Shown here: one piece after another, positions 1 through 7,222 of the stretch
How the letters are laid out: each line of letters starts with the position of its first letter
Numbering within the stretch: the stretch's first letter is position 1
Source of the DNA: Oscillospiraceae bacterium
Lineage (GTDB): Bacteria > Bacillota_A > Clostridia > Oscillospirales > Oscillospiraceae
DNA: 49,912 nucleotides
Direction of reading: 5' to 3'
Assembly (NCBI GenBank): GCA_017505505.1
Contig: JAFVPA010000020.1
Coordinates: forward strand, 1-49,912
Notes under the pieces: generated by a model
The model's input: the letters and a program-made list of their open reading frames with translations, nothing else
What the model was told of the DNA's origin: nothing
Database searches by the model: none
Translations under genes and position numbers: made by a program

Positions 1-957
1 CGTGACATGGGTAACGGCAAGATCAGAACTGCCGGTGTTGCCATGGGTATGCAGGGCAGCTGTATCTCCAATGTGGACGTTGGCTCCGCCACCCTCAAGC
101 TCAGCGAGGACGGCACCTACAACCTGGTCATCGGTGCCGCTGATATGGGCACCGGCTGTGATACGATCCTGGCCCAGATGGTAGCCGAACTGATGGACTG
201 TGATGTGGACGATGTGGCCGTCTTCGGTGCGGATACCGATGTATCTCCCTACGACTCCGGTTCCTATGCTTCCTCCACCACCTATATCACCGGCATGGCC
301 GTGGTAAAGGCCTGCAATGAACTGAAAAAGCAAATCTGCACCATTGCCGCGGGCATGATGGACTGTGAAGAGGAAGCGGTTGAATTTGCAAGCACCTGCG
401 TCCGCCGGACCGGAACCGATCAGATCGTAAGCCTTACCGACATTGCCTACAAAGCTCAGGTGGGCAACACGGTTCCTGCGGAAACCACCCAGACCCACAC
501 CTCTCCCGTTTCTCCTCCCCCCTACATGGTGGGCATGGTGGAGATCGAGCTGGATAAGCTCACCGGCAAGGTGGACATTCTCGATTATATGGCTGTTGTG
601 GACTGCGGCATCCCCATCAACCCCAACCTGGCCCGGATCCAGACCGAAGGCGGTATCGTCCAGGGCATCGGCCACACCCTGATGGAGAATGTGACCTATG
701 ACCGCAACGGACGTCCCGCAGAATCCAGCTTCATGCAGTACAAGGTGCCCACCCGTCTGGACATGGGCCGGTTGAAGGTGGAGTTCGAGCACAGCTATGA
801 GCCCACCGGTCCCTTCGGTGCCAAGTCCATCGGCGAGATCGTCATCAACACCCCCGGTCCCGCCATTGCCCATGCCATCTACCGGGCAACCGGCAAATGG
901 TTCCGGGAGCTGCCCATCACCCCTGAGCAGATCGCCATGTCCATGACTCAGGAATAA
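1..957 (+). CDS. Xanthine dehydrogenase family molybdopterin-binding subunit, C-terminal part (5' truncated by window)
   Basis: The reading frame is open from base 1, so the start lies upstream of the window; about 318 residues remain. These match the C-terminal half of the large molybdenum subunit of xanthine dehydrogenase/aldehyde oxidase family hydroxylases, which hydroxylate purines or aldehydes using water. A glycine-rich segment with DMGTGCDTILAQMVAE corresponds to the cofactor-contacting region. The segment GPFGAKSIGEI near residue 275 carries the glutamate that acts as catalytic base in this family. Substrate cannot be told from this part; xanthine, another purine or an aldehyde are all possible. 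FAD and 2Fe-2S partner subunits would be expected upstream. A strong terminator follows directly, so this is the last gene of its operon. Confidence 0.9.
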   Translation, partial: RDMGNGKIRTAGVAMGMQGSCISNVDVGSATLKLSEDGTYNLVIGAADMGTGCDTILAQMVAELMDCDVDDVAVFGADTDVSPYDSGSYASSTTYITGMAVVKACNELKKQICTIAAGMMDCEEEAVEFASTCVRRTGTDQIVSLTDIAYKAQVGNTVPAETTQTHTSPVSPPPYMVGMVEIELDKLTGKVDILDYMAVVDCGIPINPNLARIQTEGGIVQGIGHTLMENVTYDRNGRPAESSFMQYKVPTRLDMGRLKVEFEHSYEPTGPFGAKSIGEIVINTPGPAIAHAIYRATGKWFRELPITPEQIAMSMTQE

Positions 958-975
958 TCTTCCACTGTAAAGTAA

Positions 976-1012
976 AAAACGCCTGATTTCCGGGAGGAAG
1001 TCAGGCGTTTTT
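976..1012 (+). terminator. Rho-independent terminator after the xanthine dehydrogenase gene
   Basis: A-rich 5' flank, GCCTGA/TCAGGC stem and a GTTTTT tail, 19 bases after the stop codon. The 136 bases from here to the next promoter show nothing I recognise. Confidence 0.85.
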
Positions 1013-1148
1013 GCTGTTTCAAGAGAAATACACAATGATAATGAACGTAGACGGAGTACTGGAAATTGCTGGCATGATATACTCGTTTGTCACGTTATTT
1101 CCTGTTTGCTCAAACCCGTAGAGGCGTTCTTTCGGATTTTTACCATGC

Positions 1149-1189
1149 GTGACATTATCACGGAAATCAGGAAGTTTTTTTCTTATACT
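1149..1189 (+). promoter_or_regulatory. Redox-type palindromic promoter, site 1 (nitroreductase)
   Basis: Near-palindrome GTGACATTATCAC (1149-1161), then GGAA, then -10 TATACT at 1184-1189, exactly 22 bases after the palindrome. No TTGACA is present; CGGAAA sits where the -35 box would be. The same layout recurs before other thiol-redox genes in this window (2141, 4605, 4700, 11490). Confidence 0.75.
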
Positions 1190-1233
1190 ATAGACAAGAT
1201 AAAATAAAAAAACAAAAACAAGGAGGCGCTTTT

Positions 1234-2100
1234 ATGAATTACAGTGCATTGATCCAGAATAGAAAATCCTACCGGGAATTCACCGATAAGCAGGTTCCCT
1301 TCTCCACTTTGGAAGCGATTAAGAGCTACTACCATAACTCCGTCCGCCGTCTGCTGCCGGAACTGAAGACCCAGCTCTATTTCTTCGGAACCGACGCCCG
1401 GGCCGCCCTGGAAGGTGCCGCAGGTTACAACCAGTTTCTGGTAGGCGCACCCCAGTACCTGGTGCTGCTGTCTGAAAACCATGATCTTGACTATATCAAC
1501 GCAGGCTTCGTGATGCAGGATCTTCTGCTGAAGCTCTCTGAGCTGGAGCTGGACAGCTGCTGGCTGACCTTCACCGACAGTGAGGAGATCAAAGGTGTGC
1601 TGGGTATTGACAGCCCCTTGAATGTTGCGGCCATTGCCGCCTTCGGCTACGGAAAGAAGGCTGTCAAGCGGCTGCGGCTGAATATCCGCAGCATGTCTGA
1701 TGTGGACATCAAGGCAAAGTACCGTTACATGGAACCCAAGCGCAGTGTCAATGATCTGGCCTTTGTGGACACCTGGGGCAACAGCCATAATCTGGACCGG
1801 TACATCGGCTTCTTTGACGACATGCTGTGGGAAGCCCTGTATGCGGCCTCACTGGCTCCCAGCTATCTGAACCGGCAGGCTTACGGTTTCCTGCTCCACG
1901 ATGGGGCTGTCAGCCTGGTAGCCAGACCTGATGCCTACAACACCAAAATCGATGGTGACCTGAGCCTGGGCATTGTCCTGCTCCACTTCACTGCCGTTGC
2001 GGAACACTGGGCCGGAAAGCTGCACTGGGACTTTGACCCCGCAGCAGATGGCTTGCAGATCCCACAGGATCATAAGATCATCGCAACTACGGCACTCTGA
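1234..2100 (+). CDS. Nitroreductase family protein (TM1586-like)
   Basis: A 288-residue protein of the FMN-dependent nitroreductase superfamily. The N-terminus NRKSYREF is the phosphate-binding Arg-x-Ser-x-Arg type motif of these flavoenzymes. The protein is longer than the single-domain NfsB type and its C-terminal half (AASLAPSYLNRQAYGF) looks like a second copy of the fold, as in the TM1586 subfamily, so it may form the active dimer intramolecularly. It probably reduces nitro compounds, quinones or other electrophiles with NAD(P)H; the physiological substrate is unknown. The ATG follows a good AAGGAGG Shine-Dalgarno site. It is monocistronic, with its own redox-type promoter upstream and a terminator downstream. 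Sharing this promoter type with thioredoxin genes suggests a role in thiol or electrophile stress (inference). Confidence 0.85.
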   Translation: MNYSALIQNRKSYREFTDKQVPFSTLEAIKSYYHNSVRRLLPELKTQLYFFGTDARAALEGAAGYNQFLVGAPQYLVLLSENHDLDYINAGFVMQDLLLKLSELELDSCWLTFTDSEEIKGVLGIDSPLNVAAIAAFGYGKKAVKRLRLNIRSMSDVDIKAKYRYMEPKRSVNDLAFVDTWGNSHNLDRYIGFFDDMLWEALYAASLAPSYLNRQAYGFLLHDGAVSLVARPDAYNTKIDGDLSLGIVLLHFTAVAEHWAGKLHWDFDPAADGLQIPQDHKIIATTAL

Positions 2101-2108
2101 TACTATTG

Positions 2109-2138
2109 AGGACCCGGAAACCCGGGTCCTTTCCTTTT
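2109..2138 (+). terminator. Terminator after the nitroreductase gene
   Basis: Perfect 9-bp stem AGGACCCGG/CCGGGTCCT with a 4-base loop and a T-rich tail (TTCCTTTTC). It ends directly before the next redox-type promoter. Confidence 0.75.
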
Positions 2139-2140
2139 CG

Positions 2141-2181
2141 GTGATATCATCACAGAAGTCCATTCTCTTTTTGGCTATAAT
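2141..2181 (+). promoter_or_regulatory. Redox-type palindromic promoter, site 2 (thioredoxin-rhodanese-CoADR operon)
   Basis: Palindrome GTGATATCATCAC (2141-2153; arms GTGAT/ATCAC around a 3-base centre), then AGAA, then a perfect -10 TATAAT at 2176-2181, again 22 bases after the palindrome. CAGAAG occupies the -35 position. Confidence 0.8.
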
Positions 2182-2217
2182 AAAGCCACAAAACAGAAAT
2201 ACAAGGAGGGCTAACCT

Positions 2218-2523
2218 ATGGCAGCTATCAATATCAATAACAATAATTTTCACAACGAAGTGATGGATTCCGAAAAGAAAGTTCTGCTGGACTTCTGGGC
2301 ACCCTGGTGCGGCCCCTGCCGGATGGTGGTTCCTATGGTGGAGGAAATCGCCAGGGAGCGTCCTGACATCAAGGTAGGCAAAGTCAATGTGGACGAAAAT
2401 CCCGAGCTGGCCAGACAGTTCAGCGTTATGAGCATTCCTACCCTGGTGGTAATGGAAAACGGTAAAATTATCAACCAGGCCCGGGGAGCAAGACCCAAGA
2501 AAGCAATTCTTGCCATGCTGTAA
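2218..2523 (+). CDS. trxA: Thioredoxin
   Basis: A 101-residue thioredoxin with the canonical active site WCGPC (Cys33 and Cys36) inside the family motif DFWAPWCGPCRM. The cis-proline region SIPTLVVM is present. It is a cytoplasmic dithiol reductant normally recharged by thioredoxin reductase, which lies 2.5 kb downstream in this window. The start follows AAGGAGG. It is the first gene of an operon with a rhodanese and a CoA-disulfide reductase, with only 12 bases between genes, so it may service sulfur-transfer or persulfide chemistry (inference). Its N-terminus MAAIN is shared with the second thioredoxin at 4771, suggesting the two are duplicates that now have different active sites. Confidence 0.95.
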   Translation: MAAININNNNFHNEVMDSEKKVLLDFWAPWCGPCRMVVPMVEEIARERPDIKVGKVNVDENPELARQFSVMSIPTLVVMENGKIINQARGARPKKAILAML

Positions 2524-2535
2524 GGAGGTGCGCTT

Positions 2536-2859
2536 ATGGGCTTCTTTGATTTTTTCAAACAGCCTGACATTAATCAGGGTGTAACCGATTACCACAATAC
2601 TCCGGAGGCCGTTCTGCTGGATGTGCGTACCCCACAGGAATACCGGGAAGGCCATATTCCCGGCAGCAAAAATATTCCGCTGCAACAGCTTGACAAAATT
2701 ATTACTACAGTAGAAAATAAAGCTACATCCCTGTATGTCTACTGCCACTCCGGTGCCCGGAGCCGTCAGGCGGTAAACCTTTTGGCGCATCTGGGATATT
2801 CCAATGTACATAATATCGGCGGCATTGCCGCATATCGCGGAAAGGTGGAATCTGTATGA
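2536..2859 (+). CDS. Single-domain rhodanese-like protein
   Basis: A 107-residue rhodanese-homology protein, a domain that carries sulfane sulfur as a cysteine persulfide. The characteristic LLDVRTPQEYREGHIPGS segment is at residues 27-44 and the active-site loop is CHSGARS with the catalytic Cys70. The start follows TAAGGAGGTGC, the Shine-Dalgarno site overlapping the stop region of trxA. Its own stop overlaps the start of the next gene in ATGA (2856-2859), implying translational coupling to a reductase that carries another rhodanese domain. A role in persulfide transfer between thioredoxin, rhodanese and the flavin reductase is plausible but inferred. Confidence 0.9.
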   Translation: MGFFDFFKQPDINQGVTDYHNTPEAVLLDVRTPQEYREGHIPGSKNIPLQQLDKIITTVENKATSLYVYCHSGARSRQAVNLLAHLGYSNVHNIGGIAAYRGKVESV

Positions 2860-4544
2860 AAGTTGTGATCGTAGGCGGCGTGGCCGGTGGAGCTACAGCT
2901 GCGGCAAGGATCCGCAGACTGGACGAAAAAGCTGAGATTATCGTTTTTGAGCGTTCCGGATACATTTCCTACGCCAACTGCGGTCTGCCTTATTATATCG
3001 GCGGTGTGATCGAAGATCCCGAGGATCTGACCTTGCAGACCCCGGAGAGTTTCTTCTCCCGGTTCCGTATCCATATGAAGGTACACCATGAGGTCACCGC
3101 CATTCACCCGGACAAAAAAACTGTTTCCGTGAAAAACCTGAAAACCGGAGAAGCATTTGAAGAAAGCTATGACAAGCTTCTCCTCTCTCCCGGCGCAAAG
3201 CCTGTCTGGCCCAATCTGCCCGGTATGGACAGCGGCAAGCTGTTCACGCTGCGCACTGTGGAGGATACCTTCCGGATCAAGGAATTTGTGGATCAGAACA
3301 AGCCGAAGTCCGCTGTCATGGTGGGCGGCGGCTTCATCGGTCTGGAGGTTGCAGAGAACCTGCGGGAGCTGGGTATGGATGTGACCATTGTACAGCGGCC
3401 CAAACAGCTGATGAATCCCTTCGATGCCGATATGGCTTCCTTTATCCATGCAGAAATGCGCAAACACGGTGTTAAGCTGGCTTTGGGGTACTCCGTGGAG
3501 GGATTTGCGGAGCGTGACGGCGGTGTAGATGTGATATTGAAGGACAATGCGCCCCTCCATGCCGATATGGTAATACTGGCCATCGGGGTCACCCCGGAAT
3601 CCGGTCTTGCCAAAGCGGCCGGACTTGCTTTGGGTATGAAGGGCAGTATTCTGGTGAATGACCGGATGGAGACCTCCGCCCCTGACATTTATGCAGTGGG
3701 CGATGCCGTTCAGGTGAAGCACTATGTCACCGGCGAAGATGCCCTGATCGCACTGGCTGGCCCGGCCAACAAGCAGGGAAGGATCGCGGCGGATAATATC
3801 TGCGGCGGTGACAGCCGGTATTTAGGGTCTCAGGGCAGCTCCGTGATCAAGGTCTTTGATATGACCGCAGCCACCACCGGTATCAACGAGACTAACGCAA
3901 AGAAATCCGGTCTGGATGTGGATACCGTGATCCTTTCCCCTATGAGCCATGCAGGCTATTATCCCGGCGGCAAGCTGATGACCATGAAGGTGGTCTTTGA
4001 AAAGGAAACCTATCGGCTGCTGGGGGCCCAGATCGTGGGTTATGACGGCGTAGACAAGCGGATTGATGTTCTGGCAACTGCTATTCACGCCGGAATGAAT
4101 GCAACCGATCTGAAAGATCTGGACCTTGCGTATGCGCCGCCTTACTCCTCTGCAAAAGATCCTGTAAATATGGCAGGCTTTATGATCGACAACATTTCCA
4201 AGGGTTTGAAGCAATGGCATCTATCTGATGCTGCCAATCTGCCCCGGGATGGCAGTGTTACCCTGTTGGATACCCGAACCGTGGGCGAGTACAGCCGGGG
4301 ACATATCGATGGTTTCAAAAATATCCCGGTAGATGAGCTGCGGGAACGGATTGGAGAGATCAGTCCGGGCAAATCTGTCTATGTGATCTGCCAGAGTGGC
4401 CTGCGCAGCTACATCGCAACCCGGATCCTGGAAGGCTATGGCTTTGAAGCATATAACGTCGCCGGTGGCTTCCGGTTCTACGATGCGGTCATGAATGACC
4501 GGGCATTGATTGAAGCTGCCCTTGCCTGTGGCATGGACAAATAA
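2856..4544 (+). CDS. CoA-disulfide reductase / NAD(P)H-dependent persulfide reductase-type flavoprotein with C-terminal rhodanese domain
   Basis: A 562-residue fusion. Residues 1 to about 445 are a pyridine nucleotide-disulfide oxidoreductase of the CoADR/NADH oxidase group: FAD-binding VIVGGVAGGATAAAR at the N-terminus, single redox cysteine Cys42 in SYANCGLPYY, NAD(P)H-binding VGGGFIGLEVAENL near residue 155 and the FAD motif YAVGDAV near residue 280. The last 100 residues form a rhodanese domain (LLDTRTVGEYSRGHIDG; active loop CQSGLRS). Proteins of this architecture reduce CoA disulfide, CoA persulfide or polysulfide in the cytoplasm. The start overlaps the upstream rhodanese gene by 4 bases. 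With thioredoxin and rhodanese in the same operon, a sulfane-sulfur or CoA redox role is likely; the exact substrate is not readable from sequence. Confidence 0.9.
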   Translation: MKVVIVGGVAGGATAAARIRRLDEKAEIIVFERSGYISYANCGLPYYIGGVIEDPEDLTLQTPESFFSRFRIHMKVHHEVTAIHPDKKTVSVKNLKTGEAFEESYDKLLLSPGAKPVWPNLPGMDSGKLFTLRTVEDTFRIKEFVDQNKPKSAVMVGGGFIGLEVAENLRELGMDVTIVQRPKQLMNPFDADMASFIHAEMRKHGVKLALGYSVEGFAERDGGVDVILKDNAPLHADMVILAIGVTPESGLAKAAGLALGMKGSILVNDRMETSAPDIYAVGDAVQVKHYVTGEDALIALAGPANKQGRIAADNICGGDSRYLGSQGSSVIKVFDMTAATTGINETNAKKSGLDVDTVILSPMSHAGYYPGGKLMTMKVVFEKETYRLLGAQIVGYDGVDKRIDVLATAIHAGMNATDLKDLDLAYAPPYSSAKDPVNMAGFMIDNISKGLKQWHLSDAANLPRDGSVTLLDTRTVGEYSRGHIDGFKNIPVDELRERIGEISPGKSVYVICQSGLRSYIATRILEGYGFEAYNVAGGFRFYDAVMNDRALIEAALACGMDK

Positions 4545-4555
4545 AAGAAAATTTG

Positions 4556-4590
4556 AACGCCACGCTTTCTGCAAAGGAAGCGTGGCGTTT
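4556..4590 (+). terminator. Terminator after the thioredoxin-rhodanese-CoADR operon
   Basis: Perfect 12-bp stem AACGCCACGCTT/AAGCGTGGCGTT with a short T tail, 11 bases after the stop codon. Confidence 0.75.
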
Positions 4591-4604
4591 CCTATGTCCA
4601 ATGG

Positions 4605-4645
4605 GTGATGTCATCGCGGAAAAGGAAAGACCTTGGCGGTACACA
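4605..4645 (+). promoter_or_regulatory. Redox-type palindromic promoter, site 3 (weaker, distal copy)
   Basis: GTGATGTCATCGC (4605-4617), then GGAA, and a weak -10-like TACACA at 4640-4645 in the same 22-base register. It lies 95 bases upstream of a second, better copy, giving a possible tandem promoter for the trx2-trxB operon. Confidence 0.5.
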
Positions 4646-4699
4646 GTGTGGACCGCCATTTGTTATGCTCTGCGGAATCAGCAAACAGCGTGCCGATGT

Positions 4700-4740
4700 G
4701 TGATATCGTCACGGAAGGTGTGGCATTTTTGGGATATACT
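4700..4740 (+). promoter_or_regulatory. Redox-type palindromic promoter, site 4 (thioredoxin-trxB operon)
   Basis: GTGATATCGTCAC (4700-4712), then GGAA, and -10 TATACT at 4735-4740, 22 bases after the palindrome. CGGAAG lies in the -35 position. Confidence 0.78.
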
Positions 4741-4770
4741 AAGGTCAAACAAAGAAAGGAGTTGGCATAT

Positions 4771-5094
4771 ATGGCTGCTATTAATATTGATTTCAAGAAT
4801 TTTCGGGAGATGATCCATGACGAGAAGCCTCTCCTGGTGGATTTCTGGGCACCCTGGTGCGGGTACTGCCGCCGTATTGGTCCGGCATATGATAAAATCG
4901 CGGAGAACTATGGCGGTGATGTCATTGTGGCGAAGGTGAACATCGACGAAGAGCGTGACCTGGCCCGGCAAGAACAGATTGAGGTTATTCCAACGCTGGT
5001 GCTTTACCACAAAGGGGAGGCACTGGGTTCCATCGTAGCACCAGAATCCAGAGCTGCCATTGCGGAATTTCTTCGGGAGACGCTGGGACAGTGA
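4771..5094 (+). CDS. Thioredoxin with CGYC active site
   Basis: A 107-residue thioredoxin-fold protein. The active site is WCGYC (Cys30, Cys33), not the WCGPC of classical thioredoxin; the Gly-Tyr dipeptide usually shifts redox potential relative to Gly-Pro. The cis-proline loop VIPTLVLY is intact. I chose the ATG at 4771 because AAAGGAG lies just upstream and the protein then starts MAAIN like the paralogue at 2218; an upstream in-frame extension to 4633 would cover the promoter. It is cotranscribed with thioredoxin reductase 12 bases downstream and so is probably that enzyme's main partner (inference). Confidence 0.92.
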   Translation: MAAINIDFKNFREMIHDEKPLLVDFWAPWCGYCRRIGPAYDKIAENYGGDVIVAKVNIDEERDLARQEQIEVIPTLVLYHKGEALGSIVAPESRAAIAEFLRETLGQ

Positions 5095-5106
5095 GGAGGG
5101 ATGACT

Positions 5107-6033
5107 ATGGCACAGAGTCGGATTTATGATATGCTTATTATCGGCGGTGGCCCCGGTGGATATACCGCGGCTTTGTATGCGGCCCGGGCAGGGCTGGATG
5201 TTGTGGTTTTGGAAAAACTGTCCGCCGGCGGTCAGATGGCTCTGACCCATCAGATTGATAATTACCCCGGATTCGATGAGGGAATCGACGGTTTCGAACT
5301 GGCAGAAAAGATGCAGCGTCAGGCGGAGCGCTTTGGCGCAGAGACGGAATATGCCGAGGTTTACCGGATGGAACTGACGGCTCAGCCAAAGATGGTGGAG
5401 ACCAGTGAAGGAATATTCTATGGAAAGACTGTAGTACTTGCCACCGGAGCAGGTCCCCGGGAACTGGGATTGCCGGGTGAAAAAGAACTGGTGGGCCGGG
5501 GGGTAGCCTATTGTGCGGCCTGTGACGGAATGTTCTACCGGGACAAGACCGTGGCTGTGGTAGGCGGCGGAAATTCTGCTGTGGCGGATGCTTTGCTGCT
5601 GAGCCGGGTGGCAAAGAAGGTTATTCTGATCCACCGCCGGGATACGCTTCGTGCGGAGAAAATTTATCATGATCAACTGCAAAAGGCGGAAACTGTTTCT
5701 TTTCGTTGGAACAGTGCCGTCACGGAACTGCTTCACGATGATAAAGTGACGGGTATTCGTCTGAAAGACCTGCAGACCGGGGAAGAATCGGTGCTGGAGT
5801 GCGATGGCGTTTTTGTCAGCGTAGGCCGCAAGCCGGCCACGGATCTGGTGGCAGACCAGATAGACCTGGATTCTGCCGGCTATATTTTGGCGGGGGAGAA
5901 CACCCGGACCAACATTCCCGGCGTTTACGCAGTGGGGGATGTACGGAGCAAGCCTTTGCGTCAAATTGTGACGGCTGTTGCAGATGGTGCTGTTGCGGTT
6001 CATGCGGCGGAGGGATTTCTTGCAAGCAGATAA
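5107..6033 (+). CDS. trxB: Thioredoxin reductase
   Basis: A 308-residue low-molecular-weight thioredoxin reductase, a flavoprotein that transfers electrons from NADPH (or NADH) to thioredoxin. It has the FAD-binding IIGGGPGGYTAALYAARAG, the redox pair CAAC (Cys136, Cys139) in YCAACDG, the second nucleotide-binding motif VVGGGNSAVADAL and a C-terminal GVYAVGDVR. The nucleotide-binding loop contains HRRDTLRA, the arginine pattern usual for NADPH preference. Of two ATGs six bases apart (5101 and 5107) I prefer 5107, since the AGGAGGG site ends at 5100 and would be too close to the first. It ends just before a hairpin shared with the convergent pfkA gene. Confidence 0.95.
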   Translation: MAQSRIYDMLIIGGGPGGYTAALYAARAGLDVVVLEKLSAGGQMALTHQIDNYPGFDEGIDGFELAEKMQRQAERFGAETEYAEVYRMELTAQPKMVETSEGIFYGKTVVLATGAGPRELGLPGEKELVGRGVAYCAACDGMFYRDKTVAVVGGGNSAVADALLLSRVAKKVILIHRRDTLRAEKIYHDQLQKAETVSFRWNSAVTELLHDDKVTGIRLKDLQTGEESVLECDGVFVSVGRKPATDLVADQIDLDSAGYILAGENTRTNIPGVYAVGDVRSKPLRQIVTAVADGAVAVHAAEGFLASR

Positions 6034-6051
6034 AGATGGACAGGAAAGCAA

Positions 6052-6083
6052 ACAGCGCCATCCCGATCATGGGATGGCGCTGT
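6052..6083. terminator. Bidirectional terminator between trxB and pfkA
   Basis: Perfect 13-bp stem ACAGCGCCATCCC/GGGATGGCGCTGT with a 6-base loop between two convergent genes. U-tracts are poor on both sides, so efficiency is uncertain. Confidence 0.65.
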
Positions 6084-6102
6084 AATAGGTTTTATGCGGG
6101 AA

Positions 6103-7071
6103 TCACAGACCGGTCATGGCAGCCAGAACGGCTACTTCCATAGTCTGCATGTTCTTCTTGGTGGCCAGACCTTCGTCCATATCGATATCGGTGAAGCCGC
6201 CGTCGTGGGTGCAGACGATGCGGTTGGTCTTGCCCTCCATCAGCAGTTCTACGGCCAGGTAGCCCATTTTGGTAGCGGCCACACGGTCACGGGCATTGGG
6301 AGAACCGCCGCGTTGGATGTGGCCCAGAACGGTGACACGGGGATCCATGTCGGTGGCTTCCTTGATGGTTTTGGCAACCTCAGAGGCGGAGGCCGCACCT
6401 TCGGCCACCACGATCATGTAATGGGTAAAGCCGTTGAGACGGGCCTTACGGATCTTCTCAATCAGCTCCTCATCACTGATGGGATGCTCGGGAACCAGAA
6501 CCGCCGTGGCGCCCACAGCCAGACCCACGTACATGGCAAGATAACCGGCATGGCGGCCCATGACTTCCACCACGGAGCAGCGCTCGTGGGACTGCATGGT
6601 ATCCCGGAGCTTGTCGATGCATTCAATGGCGGTATTGGCGGCGGTATCGAAGCCCAGGCAGTAATGGGTGCAGCCAATGTCATTGTCGATGGTGGCAGGG
6701 ACGCCGATGACGTTGATGCCGTACTTGCTCAGGGCCTGGGCACCCCGGAAGGTACCGTCGCCGCCAATGGCGATGATGCTGTCCAGACCCAGAAATTTAC
6801 AGGTAGAGGCAGCCTTGCGCTGGCCTTCGGGGGTCATAAACTCCTTGCTGCGGGCCGTGTACAGGATCGTACCGCCCCGGTTGATGATGCGGCTGACGCT
6901 CTTTTCGTCCAGACGCTCCACATCGCCCTGGATCAGACCGTGCCAACCCCGGCGGATACCGTAAACCTCCAGACCATGATGCAATGCAGTACGGACCACG
7001 CTGCGGACACAGGCATTCATGCCGGGGGCATCGCCGCCACTGGTGAGAACGCCGATTCTGCGAATAGCCAT
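6103..7071 (-). CDS. pfkA: ATP-dependent 6-phosphofructokinase
   Basis: A 322-residue bacterial phosphofructokinase that phosphorylates fructose 6-phosphate in glycolysis. Motifs in order: GVLTSGGDAPGMNA at the N-terminus, GGDGTFRGA, PATIDNDI and MGRHAGYLA. The residue after GGD is glycine and the residue before TIDNDI is alanine, not the Asp and Lys typical of pyrophosphate-dependent enzymes, so ATP is the likely donor. The start at 7071 follows GGAGGAATCCTT; an in-frame upstream extension to 7182 lacks any support. It has its own consensus promoter and stands alone between two terminators. Confidence 0.95.
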   Translation of the reverse strand: MAIRRIGVLTSGGDAPGMNACVRSVVRTALHHGLEVYGIRRGWHGLIQGDVERLDEKSVSRIINRGGTILYTARSKEFMTPEGQRKAASTCKFLGLDSIIAIGGDGTFRGAQALSKYGINVIGVPATIDNDIGCTHYCLGFDTAANTAIECIDKLRDTMQSHERCSVVEVMGRHAGYLAMYVGLAVGATAVLVPEHPISDEELIEKIRKARLNGFTHYMIVVAEGAASASEVAKTIKEATDMDPRVTVLGHIQRGGSPNARDRVAATKMGYLAVELLMEGKTNRIVCTHDGGFTDIDMDEGLATKKNMQTMEVAVLAAMTGL

Positions 7072-7128
7072 AAGGATTCCTCCGTTTTTATATAAAATCA
7101 AATTGAAAAAACAACTGGGAATAAATTT

Positions 7129-7157
7129 ATTGTAACGGGAAGGAACCGGTTTGTCAA
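7129..7157 (-). promoter_or_regulatory. Sigma-A promoter of pfkA
   Basis: On the minus strand, TTGACA (7152-7157), 17-base spacer, TACAAT (7129-7134). Confidence 0.8.
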
Positions 7158-7180
7158 TTCGTTGATTTCCATTATCAGAC

Positions 7181-7214
7181 AAAAAATGCGGGTCCGCTTT
7201 TGAGGCGGACCCGC
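7181..7214 (-). terminator. Terminator of the NhaC-type antiporter gene
   Basis: Perfect 10-bp stem GCGGGTCCGC/GCGGACCCGC followed on the minus strand by ATTTTTTG, eight bases after the stop codon. Confidence 0.88.
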
Positions 7215-7222
7215 AGGATGTG

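Noticed and set aside
1013..1148. Small gene or RNA between the xanthine dehydrogenase terminator and the nitroreductase promoter
   Set aside because: No start with a ribosome-binding site, no stable hairpin and no recognisable motif.
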